From assembly GCA_965613025.1 (NCBI GenBank), contig CBFDUE010000004.1, positions 15,743 through 79,742 of the forward strand: a stretch of 64,000 nt of DNA, given 5' to 3'. The notes beneath the pieces are model-generated. The model ran no database searches and was not told where the DNA came from. It saw only the letters and a program-made list of their open reading frames with translations. Position 1 is the stretch's first letter. Each line of letters starts with the position of its first letter. This DNA is from CAYTXJ01 sp965613025 (GTDB lineage Bacteria; Desulfobacterota; DSM-4660; Desulfatiglandales; JALVMZ01). Positions 34,277 to 43,483 of the stretch are shown here, in pieces. The position numbers and the translations under genes were made by a program.

Positions 34277-35503
34277 ATGTCTTTTGAACTATTTTTGGCA
34301 TATAGGTATCTAAAATCTAAGAAGAGGCATTCCTTTATCTCCTTCATCACCATAATATCCATTCTGGGTGTAACTGTAGGTGTTATGGCGCTCATTGTGG
34401 TGTTATCTGTCATGAATGGCTTTAGGGCGGATCTGATGAAGAAGATATTAGGAGTAAATAGCCATATATTGGTGATGAGCTATTCAGGGAACATATCTAA
34501 GTATCAGGATATAATAAAAAGCATTAGATCTGTTGAGGGTGTTATGTCTGCCACTCCCTTTATATATACCCAGGTGATGATAAGAAGCGGAAGTAGTGTT
34601 TCAGGTGCGGTTTTAAGGGGTATTGATGTGGATAGTGTAACAAAGGTGGTGGAGATAAGGGATATGATAAAAGGAGGGAATTTAGAGGATCTTAAAAAGG
34701 GGAGTGAAAAGGCACCACCCATTATTGTGGGAAAGGAGCTATGTAAGATTATAGGTGTAAGTATGGGAAGTATGGTAAATGTGATCTCTCCATATGGTAG
34801 GATTACTCCGGTTGGAAGGGTGCCACTTAGCAAGAATTTTAGAATATGCGGTTACTTAGATTCTGGCCTATATGATTTTGATACATCCATGCTATTTGTG
34901 GATCTCGGTGTGGCCCAAGAGCTTGTAGGCATTGGGAATAGAGTTAGTGGTATTGAGGTGAGGGTAAAAGATCCTGATAAGAGTGATATAATAGGAAAAG
35001 AGATTATTAAGAAACTTGGCTATCCATTCTGGTTTAAGGACTGGAAACAGATGAACAGAAGTCTTATGGGAGCGCTTAAGCTTGAAAAACTTACAATGTT
35101 TGTAATCCTTACCATGATAATATTGGTAGGTGCCCTAAATATAATAAGTGCCCTTATAATGGTAGTTATGGAAAAGACAAAAGATATCGCGATACTTAGG
35201 AGTATGGGTGCAAGGACAAAAAGCATTATGAAAATATTCATATATCAGGGGCTTATAATAGGCACATGTGGAACAATAATGGGTATATCTCTTGGGCTCT
35301 TGCTATGTGCCATCTTAGACAGATACCCATTTATTAAGCTCCCTTCAGACATATATTATATATCAACTCTACCCGTTAAGGTTCAGGGATGGGATATAGT
35401 GTTGATTGCTATCTGTGCCATACTCATATCCCTTCTTGCAACCATCTATCCATCTTTATATGCATCAAGGCTTGATCCTGTGGAGGCTATAAGATATGAA
35501 TGA
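34277..35503 (+). CDS. lolC: Lipoprotein-releasing system permease LolC/LolE
   Basis: 408 residues. MacB/FtsX topology: one membrane segment near 22-45 (SFITIISILGVTVGVMALIVVLSVMNGF), a large periplasmic domain (about 46-270), and three membrane segments near 273-305, 315-345 and 370-395. It moves outer-membrane lipoproteins to LolA with LolD. There is only one permease gene, so a homodimer is likely. It overlaps lolD by 8 bases. Confidence 0.93.
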   Translation: MSFELFLAYRYLKSKKRHSFISFITIISILGVTVGVMALIVVLSVMNGFRADLMKKILGVNSHILVMSYSGNISKYQDIIKSIRSVEGVMSATPFIYTQVMIRSGSSVSGAVLRGIDVDSVTKVVEIRDMIKGGNLEDLKKGSEKAPPIIVGKELCKIIGVSMGSMVNVISPYGRITPVGRVPLSKNFRICGYLDSGLYDFDTSMLFVDLGVAQELVGIGNRVSGIEVRVKDPDKSDIIGKEIIKKLGYPFWFKDWKQMNRSLMGALKLEKLTMFVILTMIILVGALNIISALIMVVMEKTKDIAILRSMGARTKSIMKIFIYQGLIIGTCGTIMGISLGLLLCAILDRYPFIKLPSDIYYISTLPVKVQGWDIVLIAICAILISLLATIYPSLYASRLDPVEAIRYE

Positions 35504-36194
35504 TGATAAGAAGATCATACTGGAGCTAAGAGATGTGCATAAGACCTTCCCCTTTGATGGAGATTCCATAGAGGTGCTCAAAGGTGTGGATCTTATGGTA
35601 GAAAGTGCTCAGACCATAGCCATTACCGGGGTGTCTGGATCTGGAAAATCCACCTTACTTCATATAATAGGCACACTGGAAAGGCCTACTAAAGGGAGGG
35701 TCATAATTGATTCTAAGGATATAGCTGATATGAAAGAAGAAGAGCTTTCTGTGCTGAGGAACAGATATATCGGGTTTGTATTTCAATTTTATCATCTTCT
35801 CCCTGAGTTAGATGCCCTTGAAAATACCATGCTTCCGTGCATGATAGGAGGAAGGGATACCAAGAAGATAAGAAAGGAGGCAGAGCAGATATTGGAGAGG
35901 GTTGGGCTATCCCATAGACTCTTTCACAAGGTGGGAGAACTTTCGGGTGGAGAACAGCAGAGGGTTGCCATTGCAAGGGCATTGGTTAATGATCCCAAGA
36001 TACTGCTTGCAGATGAACCCACTGGATGCTTAGATACAATGACAGGTGAGGAGATTATGGAGCTATTGCTGTCCCTAAATAGAGAAAGAGGTGTAACCAT
36101 TGTGCTTGCAACCCATAATATAAGGCTATCAAAGAAGATGGAAAGACAGATGGAGCTTATTGATGGTGTGCTTAAAGAGATCCAGGGTAATTAG
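35496..36194 (+). CDS. lolD: Lipoprotein-releasing system ATPase LolD
   Basis: 232 residues, ABC ATPase. Walker A is GVSGSGKSTLLH, the Q-loop region is GFVFQFYHLLPELDALEN (typical of LolD/MacB), the signature is LSGGEQQRVAIARAL, and Walker B is ILLADEPTG. It powers lipoprotein release by LolC. It overlaps both neighbours (lolC by 8, bamA by 32 bases), so the three are co-translated. Confidence 0.95.
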   Translation: MNDDKKIILELRDVHKTFPFDGDSIEVLKGVDLMVESAQTIAITGVSGSGKSTLLHIIGTLERPTKGRVIIDSKDIADMKEEELSVLRNRYIGFVFQFYHLLPELDALENTMLPCMIGGRDTKKIRKEAEQILERVGLSHRLFHKVGELSGGEQQRVAIARALVNDPKILLADEPTGCLDTMTGEEIMELLLSLNRERGVTIVLATHNIRLSKKMERQMELIDGVLKEIQGN

Positions 36195-38847
36195 CATCTC
36201 TCTATTTTGTATTTTTTTTATATCCTATCCATTGATCTGTATGGGATATGATAACAGGATTTTGGTGCTTCCTTTTGTAATTCATGGGCCCAAGGATATT
36301 CAGAATCTGGGATTTCGTATCCAAAAAGATCTAAGTTCAGATCTAAGATCAAGAGGGGGATATGTAATTCCTCCTGAAATGATAAATGCACATGAGATAG
36401 TGCTTAAGAGGCCCCTTACACGTAAAGATATAGATCAGATATCCACCATATTTGATGCCAATTGGGTCATATCGGGTAGTCTTACAAAGATAGGTAAGAG
36501 GATAAGCCTTGATTTTCAGCTCTACCGCTGCCCTGTAACCAAACCACCATTTTCTCTCTTTTTTATGGAAGATAGTCTCGATTCCCTTCCAGATGCCATA
36601 ACACGGGCCTCTGAGAGGATCTTTCAACACATAGGGGGAGTGTTACGGATATTGGATATAAAGATAGAGGGCAACAGGAGGATAGAGACAGATGCCATAA
36701 TGGCAGTTATTAAAAGCAAAAAAGGGGATATGGTAGATCCAAAAAGACTAAATGAGGACCTGCGAAACGTGTATAAGATGGGATATTTTAGGGATGTGAT
36801 CATTGAAAAGGAAGAGAGGCCCAAAGGAGCAGTAATTGTATTCAGAGTAAAAGAAAAGCCCACTATCTCCAAGATCCGCTTTAAAGGGAACAGACACGTA
36901 TCAGATGACGATCTATTAAAGGAGTGTGGCATCAGGGAATTTACCATCTTAGATTATGGGGAGGTAAAGCAGAGCATCAAGAGGCTTGTGGATTTTTACA
37001 GGCTTAAGGGATACTACAATGTCTCTATAGAAGAGAAGATCCAAGAGCTTCCAAATAACGAAGTCTCCCTTACCTATGAGATTAAAGAGGGAGAAAAGGT
37101 CTATATTAAAAAGATCACCTTCATTGGCAATAGAAGCTTTAGTGAAAAGAGATTAAAAGATGTTATGGAGACAAGTGAGAAGGGATTCTTTTCCTGGATA
37201 ACGAAGTCAGGGCTCTTAGATAGAAAGAAATTGGATGTGGATATACAAAAACTTATCTCCTTTTATCAGAACAATGGCTTCATCAAGGTCAAGATAGGGG
37301 AGCCTAAGATCACCTATGAAAAAAGAGGCAAAGGTCTTAAGATAACCATTGAGATTATGGAAGGCCCCAGATACAGGGTGAAGGATATAAAGATCAGGGG
37401 AAAGAAAAAAGAGGATCTTATCGCTTCCCCAAGGGAGATTCTTTCAACCTTCAAGACAAGACCAGGACAATATTTCAATAGAAAGATCCTGAGGGAAGAC
37501 ATACTTACATTGAGGCAATTCTATGTGGACAAGGGTTATGCATATGCAGAGGTAATCCCCTCCACAGAGATGGATGATAAGAGACATCTTGTTAGTATCC
37601 TCTTTACCATTTCAAAAGGCAAAAAGGTAAGGTTTGAAAGGATAAATATTACAGGGAATGTATATACAAGGGATAAGGTGATAAGAAGGCAGTTGAGGAT
37701 AAGTGAGCAGGAATATTTCAGTGGAGAGAAGCTCAGAAAGAGCATTGAGAATCTCCATCGTCTGGGGTATTTTGAAGATGTGGAAGTAAAGATGGAAAAG
37801 GGATCTCAAGATGACCTTATGATCTTAAATATCCATGTAAAAGAGAGACCTACGGGGTCTTTTACAATCGGTGCCGGATACAGTTCCTTTGATAAGGCAA
37901 TGTTAATGTTTCAGATTGCCCAAAATAATTTCTTGGGTTATGGGCAGAAGCTTTCGGCTTCAGGAAGCTTTGGAAGCAAGACCACCCAGTTTGATATCCG
38001 TTTTACCGAACCCTATTTTATGGACAGACCCATCAGTGCCGGAGTGGATCTATATAACTGGAAGAGGGAATATGATGAATACACCAAAAAGAGCACAGGA
38101 GGAGGGCTTAGAAGCTCGTTTCCCATAGGATTTGATAAGGAATTTACCAGGGGGCTGGTCTCCTATTACTATGATGACTCAGAGATATCTGAGATAGAAG
38201 ATACCGCATCCATCTATATTAAGGATATGGCAGGAAGGAATGTGACAAGCAGTGTGACCATTGGTATAAAGAGGGACTCTAAGGACAGGCCCTGGAACAC
38301 CACCAAAGGTTCATATAACAGATTTAGCATTGAATATGCAGGAGGATTTCTGGGTGGGGATGTCTATTTTACAAAGTATCTCTTGCGCTCTGGATGGTAT
38401 GTGCCCCTATTTTGGGATACGGTCTTCTTTATGCAGGGTAGATGGGGATATGTGGAGGCAAGATCTGGGGGGAAACTGCCCATATATCAGAAATTTCGGA
38501 TTGGGGGGATAAATACAGTAAGAGGCTATGACTATGCCTCAATATCTCCCAAAGACCCAATAACCGGAGACCGTATAGGCGGAGAGAAGATGATGGTCTA
38601 TAATTTTGAGTATAGATTCCCCCTAATAAAGGAGCAGGGACTTGTGGGATTGGTATTTTTTGATGCAGGAAATGTGCTTACAGATGATCAGAGCTGGACT
38701 CTTACCGGTATCAGAAAGTCCATTGGATTTGGGGTGAGGTGGTATTCTGCTATTGGCCCTATACGGATAGAATATGGTAAGATAATAGATCGCAGGGCAG
38801 ATGAGCCTTCTGGCAATTGGGAATTTACTATCGGTGGACTATTTTAA
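36163..38847 (+). CDS. bamA: Outer membrane assembly factor BamA with N-terminal TolB-like domain
   Basis: About 894 residues. A signal peptide (to about residue 28, ending near CMGYD) precedes an extra domain (about 30-160) with ILVLPFVIHGP and ANWVISGSLTKIGKRISLDFQLY, similar to the TolB N-terminal fold. Five POTRA domains follow (IEGNRR, FKGNRH, FIGNRS, IRGKKK, ITGNVY), then a 16-strand beta-barrel with GGINTVRGYD and FGVRWYSAIGPIRIEYG near the end, and a terminal Phe. The ATG at 36163 has GGAG 7 bases before; TTG 36160 is possible. Confidence 0.95.
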   Translation: MVCLKRSRVISISLFCIFFISYPLICMGYDNRILVLPFVIHGPKDIQNLGFRIQKDLSSDLRSRGGYVIPPEMINAHEIVLKRPLTRKDIDQISTIFDANWVISGSLTKIGKRISLDFQLYRCPVTKPPFSLFFMEDSLDSLPDAITRASERIFQHIGGVLRILDIKIEGNRRIETDAIMAVIKSKKGDMVDPKRLNEDLRNVYKMGYFRDVIIEKEERPKGAVIVFRVKEKPTISKIRFKGNRHVSDDDLLKECGIREFTILDYGEVKQSIKRLVDFYRLKGYYNVSIEEKIQELPNNEVSLTYEIKEGEKVYIKKITFIGNRSFSEKRLKDVMETSEKGFFSWITKSGLLDRKKLDVDIQKLISFYQNNGFIKVKIGEPKITYEKRGKGLKITIEIMEGPRYRVKDIKIRGKKKEDLIASPREILSTFKTRPGQYFNRKILREDILTLRQFYVDKGYAYAEVIPSTEMDDKRHLVSILFTISKGKKVRFERINITGNVYTRDKVIRRQLRISEQEYFSGEKLRKSIENLHRLGYFEDVEVKMEKGSQDDLMILNIHVKERPTGSFTIGAGYSSFDKAMLMFQIAQNNFLGYGQKLSASGSFGSKTTQFDIRFTEPYFMDRPISAGVDLYNWKREYDEYTKKSTGGGLRSSFPIGFDKEFTRGLVSYYYDDSEISEIEDTASIYIKDMAGRNVTSSVTIGIKRDSKDRPWNTTKGSYNRFSIEYAGGFLGGDVYFTKYLLRSGWYVPLFWDTVFFMQGRWGYVEARSGGKLPIYQKFRIGGINTVRGYDYASISPKDPITGDRIGGEKMMVYNFEYRFPLIKEQGLVGLVFFDAGNVLTDDQSWTLTGIRKSIGFGVRWYSAIGPIRIEYGKIIDRRADEPSGNWEFTIGGLF

Positions 38848-38871
38848 GATCTAATTGAAAGGAGAGTGATT

Positions 38872-39405
38872 ATGAAGAGATTTAGTGTGATAATGACAAT
38901 AGCTATTTCACTTCTCATATTTACCCCCCTGTGCTATTCGCAAAATATAAAGATAGGTGTGGTGGATATTCAGGAATTTCAGAGAAGATCTAAGGCATTT
39001 CAAAAGATCCGTCTAAAGCTGAGGAAGAAATATGAGGCCTTGCAGGCAAAGCTTGACAAGGAAAAACAGGCACTTCTGAAGATGGAAGAGGAATTTAGAA
39101 AACAGAGGCTCATGCTCAGCTTAGATGCTCAAGAGGATAAGAAAAGGCAGCTTGAAAAGAAGAGAAGATACTATAAATATCTGTATGAAGAGCTTACAGA
39201 AGAGATGAAAAATGCAGAGATGGAGGAGACCAAACGGGTAAGTAAGGAGCTTGAAAAGGTGGTGGATAAGATCGCAAAGAAAGAAGGCTACACCCTCATA
39301 TTGGAAAAGAGGACTGTGGGTCTGGTCTACTATGATGATTCCATAGACATAACTCAGAAGGTCATTGAGGCATACGATAAGATGAAAGGTGGAAGTCAGC
39401 AATAG
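38872..39405 (+). CDS. OmpH/Skp-family periplasmic chaperone
   Basis: About 177 residues. The signal peptide is MKRFSVIMTIAISLLIFTPLCYSQ, followed by IKIGVVDIQEFQRRS and a long charged coiled coil (about 45-130) forming the Skp tentacle. It holds unfolded outer membrane proteins for BamA. AAAGGAG before ATG 38872 decides the start over GTG 38866. It lies between bamA and lpxD, the usual order. Confidence 0.92.
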   Translation: MKRFSVIMTIAISLLIFTPLCYSQNIKIGVVDIQEFQRRSKAFQKIRLKLRKKYEALQAKLDKEKQALLKMEEEFRKQRLMLSLDAQEDKKRQLEKKRRYYKYLYEELTEEMKNAEMEETKRVSKELEKVVDKIAKKEGYTLILEKRTVGLVYYDDSIDITQKVIEAYDKMKGGSQQ

Positions 39406-39407
39406 AT

Positions 39408-40454
39408 ATGGAAATGAAAAAGAGTCTGAAAGAGATTGCAGATGCACTTGAAGGAAGGCTCATAGGAGATGGCAGTATCCAGATAAAGGGGATAAATTCT
39501 CTTTCTGAAGCTAAGAGTGGTGATATATCCTTCTATTATGATCCCAGATTCAGGGATGCACTTAAAGATACCAAGGCATCGGCACTTATTGTTAAAGAGC
39601 AGATTCAGGAATTCAGTGGGCCTCAGCTTATTGTAAGAGATCCCATTAAGGCATATATCAAACTCTGCTCCCTCTTTTTTAAAGAGTTTGCAAGACCCAT
39701 TGGGATAAGTCCAGAGGCATATATAGAGGAAGATTGTAAAATAGGAGATGGGGTATCTATCTATCCATTTGTATATATTGGTAAGGGATCAGAGATTGGA
39801 AATAGGGTCAGAATATATCCAGGCACATTTATAGGCGATAGGGTCCGTATAGGTGATGATACGCTTATATATTCCAATGTATCTATAATGGATGGATGCA
39901 TAGTGGGTAAGAGGGTTATTATACATGCAGGTTGCACAATAGGAAGTGATGGCTTTGGTTATATAAGGGAAGGGGGGAAAAATATCAAGATACCTCAGAG
40001 AGGAATAGTTCTTATAGAAGACGATGTGGAGATTGGGGCAAACTGTTCCATTGATCGTGCAACCTTTGGAAGGACCTGGATTAAGAGAGGCGTTAAGATG
40101 GACAATCTTGTTCAGATAGGCCACAATGTGATTATTGGAGAAGATAGCCTCATAGTGGCTCAGACAGGAATCTCTGGAAGCGTAAGTATAGGAAGAGATG
40201 TAATTATTGGGGGGCAGGTGGGAATTGCAGATCATATAAGGATTGGAGATAGGGTAAAGATTGCCTCTAAGTCAGGAATAGCTAAGTCCATTGAAAGCGA
40301 TAGAGTTGTCTCTGGGATACCTGCCATAGCTCATCAGAGATGGTTAAGGTGTAGCACCCTATTTGAGAGACTCCCAGATATCCAGCGGAGAGTCAGGAAT
40401 CTGGAAAGAGAGATAGATGAATTGAAAGAGATGGTCCATAAAAGGAGCAATTAA
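39408..40454 (+). CDS. lpxD: UDP-3-O-acylglucosamine N-acyltransferase
   Basis: Third step of lipid A synthesis. 348 residues: a uridine-binding N-terminal domain (to about 100) and a left-handed beta helix of hexapeptide repeats (IGDGVSIYPFVYIGKGSEIG onward). The catalytic His is in QIGHNVIIGEDS near residue 240. A C-terminal helix (LPDIQRRVRNLEREIDELKEM) completes it. Three bases after ompH and directly adjoining fabZ. Confidence 0.95.
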   Translation: MEMKKSLKEIADALEGRLIGDGSIQIKGINSLSEAKSGDISFYYDPRFRDALKDTKASALIVKEQIQEFSGPQLIVRDPIKAYIKLCSLFFKEFARPIGISPEAYIEEDCKIGDGVSIYPFVYIGKGSEIGNRVRIYPGTFIGDRVRIGDDTLIYSNVSIMDGCIVGKRVIIHAGCTIGSDGFGYIREGGKNIKIPQRGIVLIEDDVEIGANCSIDRATFGRTWIKRGVKMDNLVQIGHNVIIGEDSLIVAQTGISGSVSIGRDVIIGGQVGIADHIRIGDRVKIASKSGIAKSIESDRVVSGIPAIAHQRWLRCSTLFERLPDIQRRVRNLEREIDELKEMVHKRSN

Positions 40455-40904
40455 ATGAGACTCCCATTGGTATACGAAGATATAGTTGAGATTCTACCAC
40501 ACCGATATCCCTTTCTGTTTGTGGATAGAATCATAGAGCTTGAGCTATGGAAGAGGGCAGTGGGCATAAAAAATGTCACAAATAATGAGTATTTCTTTAA
40601 GGGGCATTTTCCTAAAAGGCCCATTATGCCCGGTGTCCTGATTGTGGAGGCATTGGCTCAAGTTGGGGGAGTACTTGCCATATTGAGTATCAGAGAAAAT
40701 AGCGAGAAGAAAGAGATTTCAGAGCTATATTTTATGTCGATAGATAAGGTAAAGTTTAGGAGACCTGTTGTCCCTGGTGATATATTGACTCTTGAAGTTG
40801 AGGCCCTTAGGACAGGTTCAAAGGTCTGGAGGCTTCAAGGCAGGGCAACAGTAGGGGATGAATTGGCCGCAGAGGCACTAATCACTGCAAGTCTTGGCTC
40901 ATAA
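40455..40904 (+). CDS. fabZ: 3-hydroxyacyl-[ACP] dehydratase FabZ
   Basis: 149 residues, hot-dog fold. The catalytic His is in ILPHRYPFLFVDRI and the catalytic Glu in RPIMPGVLIVEALAQVGG. It makes trans-2-acyl-ACP for fatty acid synthesis and balances 3-hydroxyacyl supply for lipid A. It lies between lpxD and lpxA as usual. Confidence 0.96.
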   Translation: MRLPLVYEDIVEILPHRYPFLFVDRIIELELWKRAVGIKNVTNNEYFFKGHFPKRPIMPGVLIVEALAQVGGVLAILSIRENSEKKEISELYFMSIDKVKFRRPVVPGDILTLEVEALRTGSKVWRLQGRATVGDELAAEALITASLGS

Positions 40905-40908
40905 GGAG

Positions 40909-41706
40909 ATGGCTGTAAAGATACATCCCACAGCAATTGTAAGTTCAGATGCGAAATTGGGAGAAGATGTATTCATAGGGCCTTACTGTATTGTAGAAGA
41001 TAATGTGGTAATTGGAGATCGGACAGAGCTTCTATCCCATGTGGTAGTGAAAGGTCCTACCAGGATCGGGCAGGATAACAAGATATTTCCCTTTGCCTCT
41101 CTGGGATCTCCTCCTCAGGATATCGGCTATATGGGAGAGGATACAACCCTTATAATCGGAGATAATAATATTATCAGGGAATATGTCACCATAAATCGGG
41201 CAACCACAAAAGAGGAGTGGAAGACAACTGTAGGAAGTAATAACTATATTATGGCCTATGCCCATATCGCTCATGACTGCAGAATCGGAAATAATGTCAT
41301 TTTAAGCAATCTCGTTACCTTGGCAGGCCATATCCATATAGATGACTATGCCATATTGGGTGGTGTTGTGGCGGTGCATCAATTTGTAAGAATAGGCCGA
41401 TATGCATTTATTGGTGGGAAGTCCGGGATAGACAAAGATGTTCCACCCTTTATGCTTGTGGCAGGAGAGAGGGCCAAGATATATGGTATAAATCAGAAGG
41501 GACTGATCAGAGCAGGTTTTTCTCAAGAGACCATCGAAAGGTTAAAGAAGGCCTTTAGGATTCTCTGGAAAGAGGCAAAGACTCTAAGCGAAGGAATGGA
41601 AAGGGTAAGACAACGACTGGGAGAGACAGAGGAGATATTGATCTTATTAAATTTTTTAAAAGATTCCAAAAGAGGAATTCTTTCTGATCATAGAAGATGC
41701 AAATAA
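40909..41706 (+). CDS. lpxA: UDP-N-acetylglucosamine acyltransferase
   Basis: First acylation step of lipid A. 265 residues: hexapeptide beta helix from IHPTAIV, IREYVTINRAT, the catalytic His region YAHIAHDCRIGNN, and a C-terminal helical part (FSQETIERLKKAFRILW). The start is ATG 40909 (MAVKIHP), judged by family length. AAGGAG touches this ATG, so TTG 40894 cannot be excluded. It overlaps lpxI by 10 bases. Confidence 0.95.
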   Translation: MAVKIHPTAIVSSDAKLGEDVFIGPYCIVEDNVVIGDRTELLSHVVVKGPTRIGQDNKIFPFASLGSPPQDIGYMGEDTTLIIGDNNIIREYVTINRATTKEEWKTTVGSNNYIMAYAHIAHDCRIGNNVILSNLVTLAGHIHIDDYAILGGVVAVHQFVRIGRYAFIGGKSGIDKDVPPFMLVAGERAKIYGINQKGLIRAGFSQETIERLKKAFRILWKEAKTLSEGMERVRQRLGETEEILILLNFLKDSKRGILSDHRRCK

Positions 41707-42506
41707 TAGGTATAATTGCAGGAGGAGGAAAGTCTCCAATCCTTGCTGCCAGATCAGCCAAAGACAGAGGATACAGTGTGGCTGCAGTGGCATATCAGGA
41801 TGAGACAGATCCTCAGATAGAAGAGGTGGTGGATCAGATCCAATGGCTAAGATTGGGCCAGTTTGGGAAGCTTATAAAGACACTTAAGGGATTTAATGTT
41901 CAGAAGGCCTTAATGATAGGCACAATAAAGAAAAGAAGGATGTTTAAAGATATAAGACCTGATTTAAGAGGTCTCAGGCTTATATCCAGATTATCCATAT
42001 TACATGATGATAATATATTAAGGGCAGTTGCAGATGAGATTGAATCAGAGGGAATTGAGATAGTAGGAATCAGGGAGATACTTCCAGAACTCATTGCTCC
42101 TGAAGGAGTTCTTACAGAGAGAAGACCAGACAAGAGAGAGATGGAAGATATAAGATTGGGATGGAAAGTGGCAAAAGAACTTGGCAGACTGGATATAGGA
42201 CAATGTGTGGTGGTAAATCAAAAGGTGGTGGTGGCAGTAGAGGCTATTGAAGGGACAGATGAAACCATTAAGAGAGGTGGAAGATTATCAGGAAGAGGGG
42301 CGGTGGTGGTAAAGGTATGTAAGCCTTTGCAGGATCATAGATTTGATTTACCCACTGTGGGAAAAGATACCATTGAGATTATGAAAGATGCAGGAGCAAG
42401 TGCCCTTTCAGTTGAAGCAGGAAGGACCCTTATATTTGATATGGATGAGATGATAGCCTTTGCAAATGACTCAGGTATCTCTATAATCTCCATGAAAGAG
42501 GAGTAG
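41697..42506 (+). CDS. lpxI: UDP-2,3-diacylglucosamine pyrophosphatase LpxI
   Basis: Fourth step of lipid A synthesis by the LpxI route, which replaces LpxH in many Alpha- and Deltaproteobacteria. 269 residues: IGIIAGGGKSPILAARSAK at the start, IGTIKKRRMF, LSILHDDNILRAVADEIESEG, and the C-terminal part with GTDETIKRGG and LPTVGKDTIE. Full length, no defects seen. Confidence 0.93.
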   Translation: MQIIGIIAGGGKSPILAARSAKDRGYSVAAVAYQDETDPQIEEVVDQIQWLRLGQFGKLIKTLKGFNVQKALMIGTIKKRRMFKDIRPDLRGLRLISRLSILHDDNILRAVADEIESEGIEIVGIREILPELIAPEGVLTERRPDKREMEDIRLGWKVAKELGRLDIGQCVVVNQKVVVAVEAIEGTDETIKRGGRLSGRGAVVVKVCKPLQDHRFDLPTVGKDTIEIMKDAGASALSVEAGRTLIFDMDEMIAFANDSGISIISMKEE

Positions 42507-42510
42507 GATA

Positions 42511-43482
42511 TTGGAAAGGATCAGAGTTGCGGTTATAGGAGTTGGTCATCTGGGGGAATACCATGTCCAGAAATATAAGAGCATCTCTGGTGTAGACCTG
42601 GTGGGGGTGGTGGATATAGACAGGGAAAGAGCTTGGGAGATAGCTCATAGATATGGGACAAAGCCATATTTTAATCATAGGGATGTGCTCGACAAAGTGG
42701 ATGCGGTAAGTTGTGTGGTTCCCACTGAGTCCCACTTTGAGGTGGCAAAGGATATACTATCCTGTGGTATCCATATGCTTATTGAAAAGCCCATCACCTA
42801 TCACATTGAACCTGCGGATACCCTAATTAAGATTGCCAAAGACAGGGGGTTGATATTACAGGTTGGGCTTGTGGAAAGATTTAATCCTGCTATTGTTAGT
42901 CTTAGAAGGTTTCTGCATGCTCCTATATTTATGGAGGCCCACAGGATGAACAGATTCACCAAACGGGGGATAGATGTGGATGTGGTCTTGGATCTTATGA
43001 TACATGATCTGGATATCTTTTTACACCTGATACCCTATGAGGTTAAGGAGCTTCATTCAACGGGGCTGTCTGTGATAACAGATAAGACAGATATTGCAAA
43101 TGTACGTATGATATTTGAAAATGGAACTGTGGCAAATCTCACTGCAAGCAGGGTCTCTACAAAGATCCTCAGAAAGATAAGGGTATTCCAAAAGGATATG
43201 TATCTATCGGCAAATTGCTATAAGAGAGAGCTGGACATAATAACTCTTGACTCCCAAAGAAGAGATGCAGACGGATATCCCACTTTGAGTGCTCAGAAAT
43301 TGAGTTTTCCTGATAGCGACCCCCTGATGGAAGAGATCAGATCCTTTGTGGATGCAGTGAGAACAGGAAATAAGCCCCAGGTGAGCGGAGAGGATGGAAG
43401 AAGGGCATTGAAGTATGCCCTTATCATAATGGATCAGATAAGAGAGGGGTGTAAGGAATTTAAAGATATCAGATCCTGCTGA
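42511..43482 (+). CDS. Gfo/Idh/MocA family oxidoreductase
   Basis: 323 residues. The Rossmann start is VAVIGVGHLGEYHVQKY; the EKPIT motif lies near residue 94; the sugar-binding domain has MIHDLDIFLHLIP. The start is TTG 42511 with GAGGAG 6 bases before. It sits between lpxI and lpxB in a lipid A operon, as in related bacteria, and may modify a UDP-sugar. The substrate is unknown. Confidence 0.88.
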   Translation: MERIRVAVIGVGHLGEYHVQKYKSISGVDLVGVVDIDRERAWEIAHRYGTKPYFNHRDVLDKVDAVSCVVPTESHFEVAKDILSCGIHMLIEKPITYHIEPADTLIKIAKDRGLILQVGLVERFNPAIVSLRRFLHAPIFMEAHRMNRFTKRGIDVDVVLDLMIHDLDIFLHLIPYEVKELHSTGLSVITDKTDIANVRMIFENGTVANLTASRVSTKILRKIRVFQKDMYLSANCYKRELDIITLDSQRRDADGYPTLSAQKLSFPDSDPLMEEIRSFVDAVRTGNKPQVSGEDGRRALKYALIIMDQIREGCKEFKDIRSC

Positions 43483-43483
43483 T

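Noticed and set aside
40894..40908. TTG 40894 as lpxA start
   Set aside because: The five extra residues are not family-like; ATG 40909 gives the normal N-terminus, though the adjacent ribosome site leaves some doubt.
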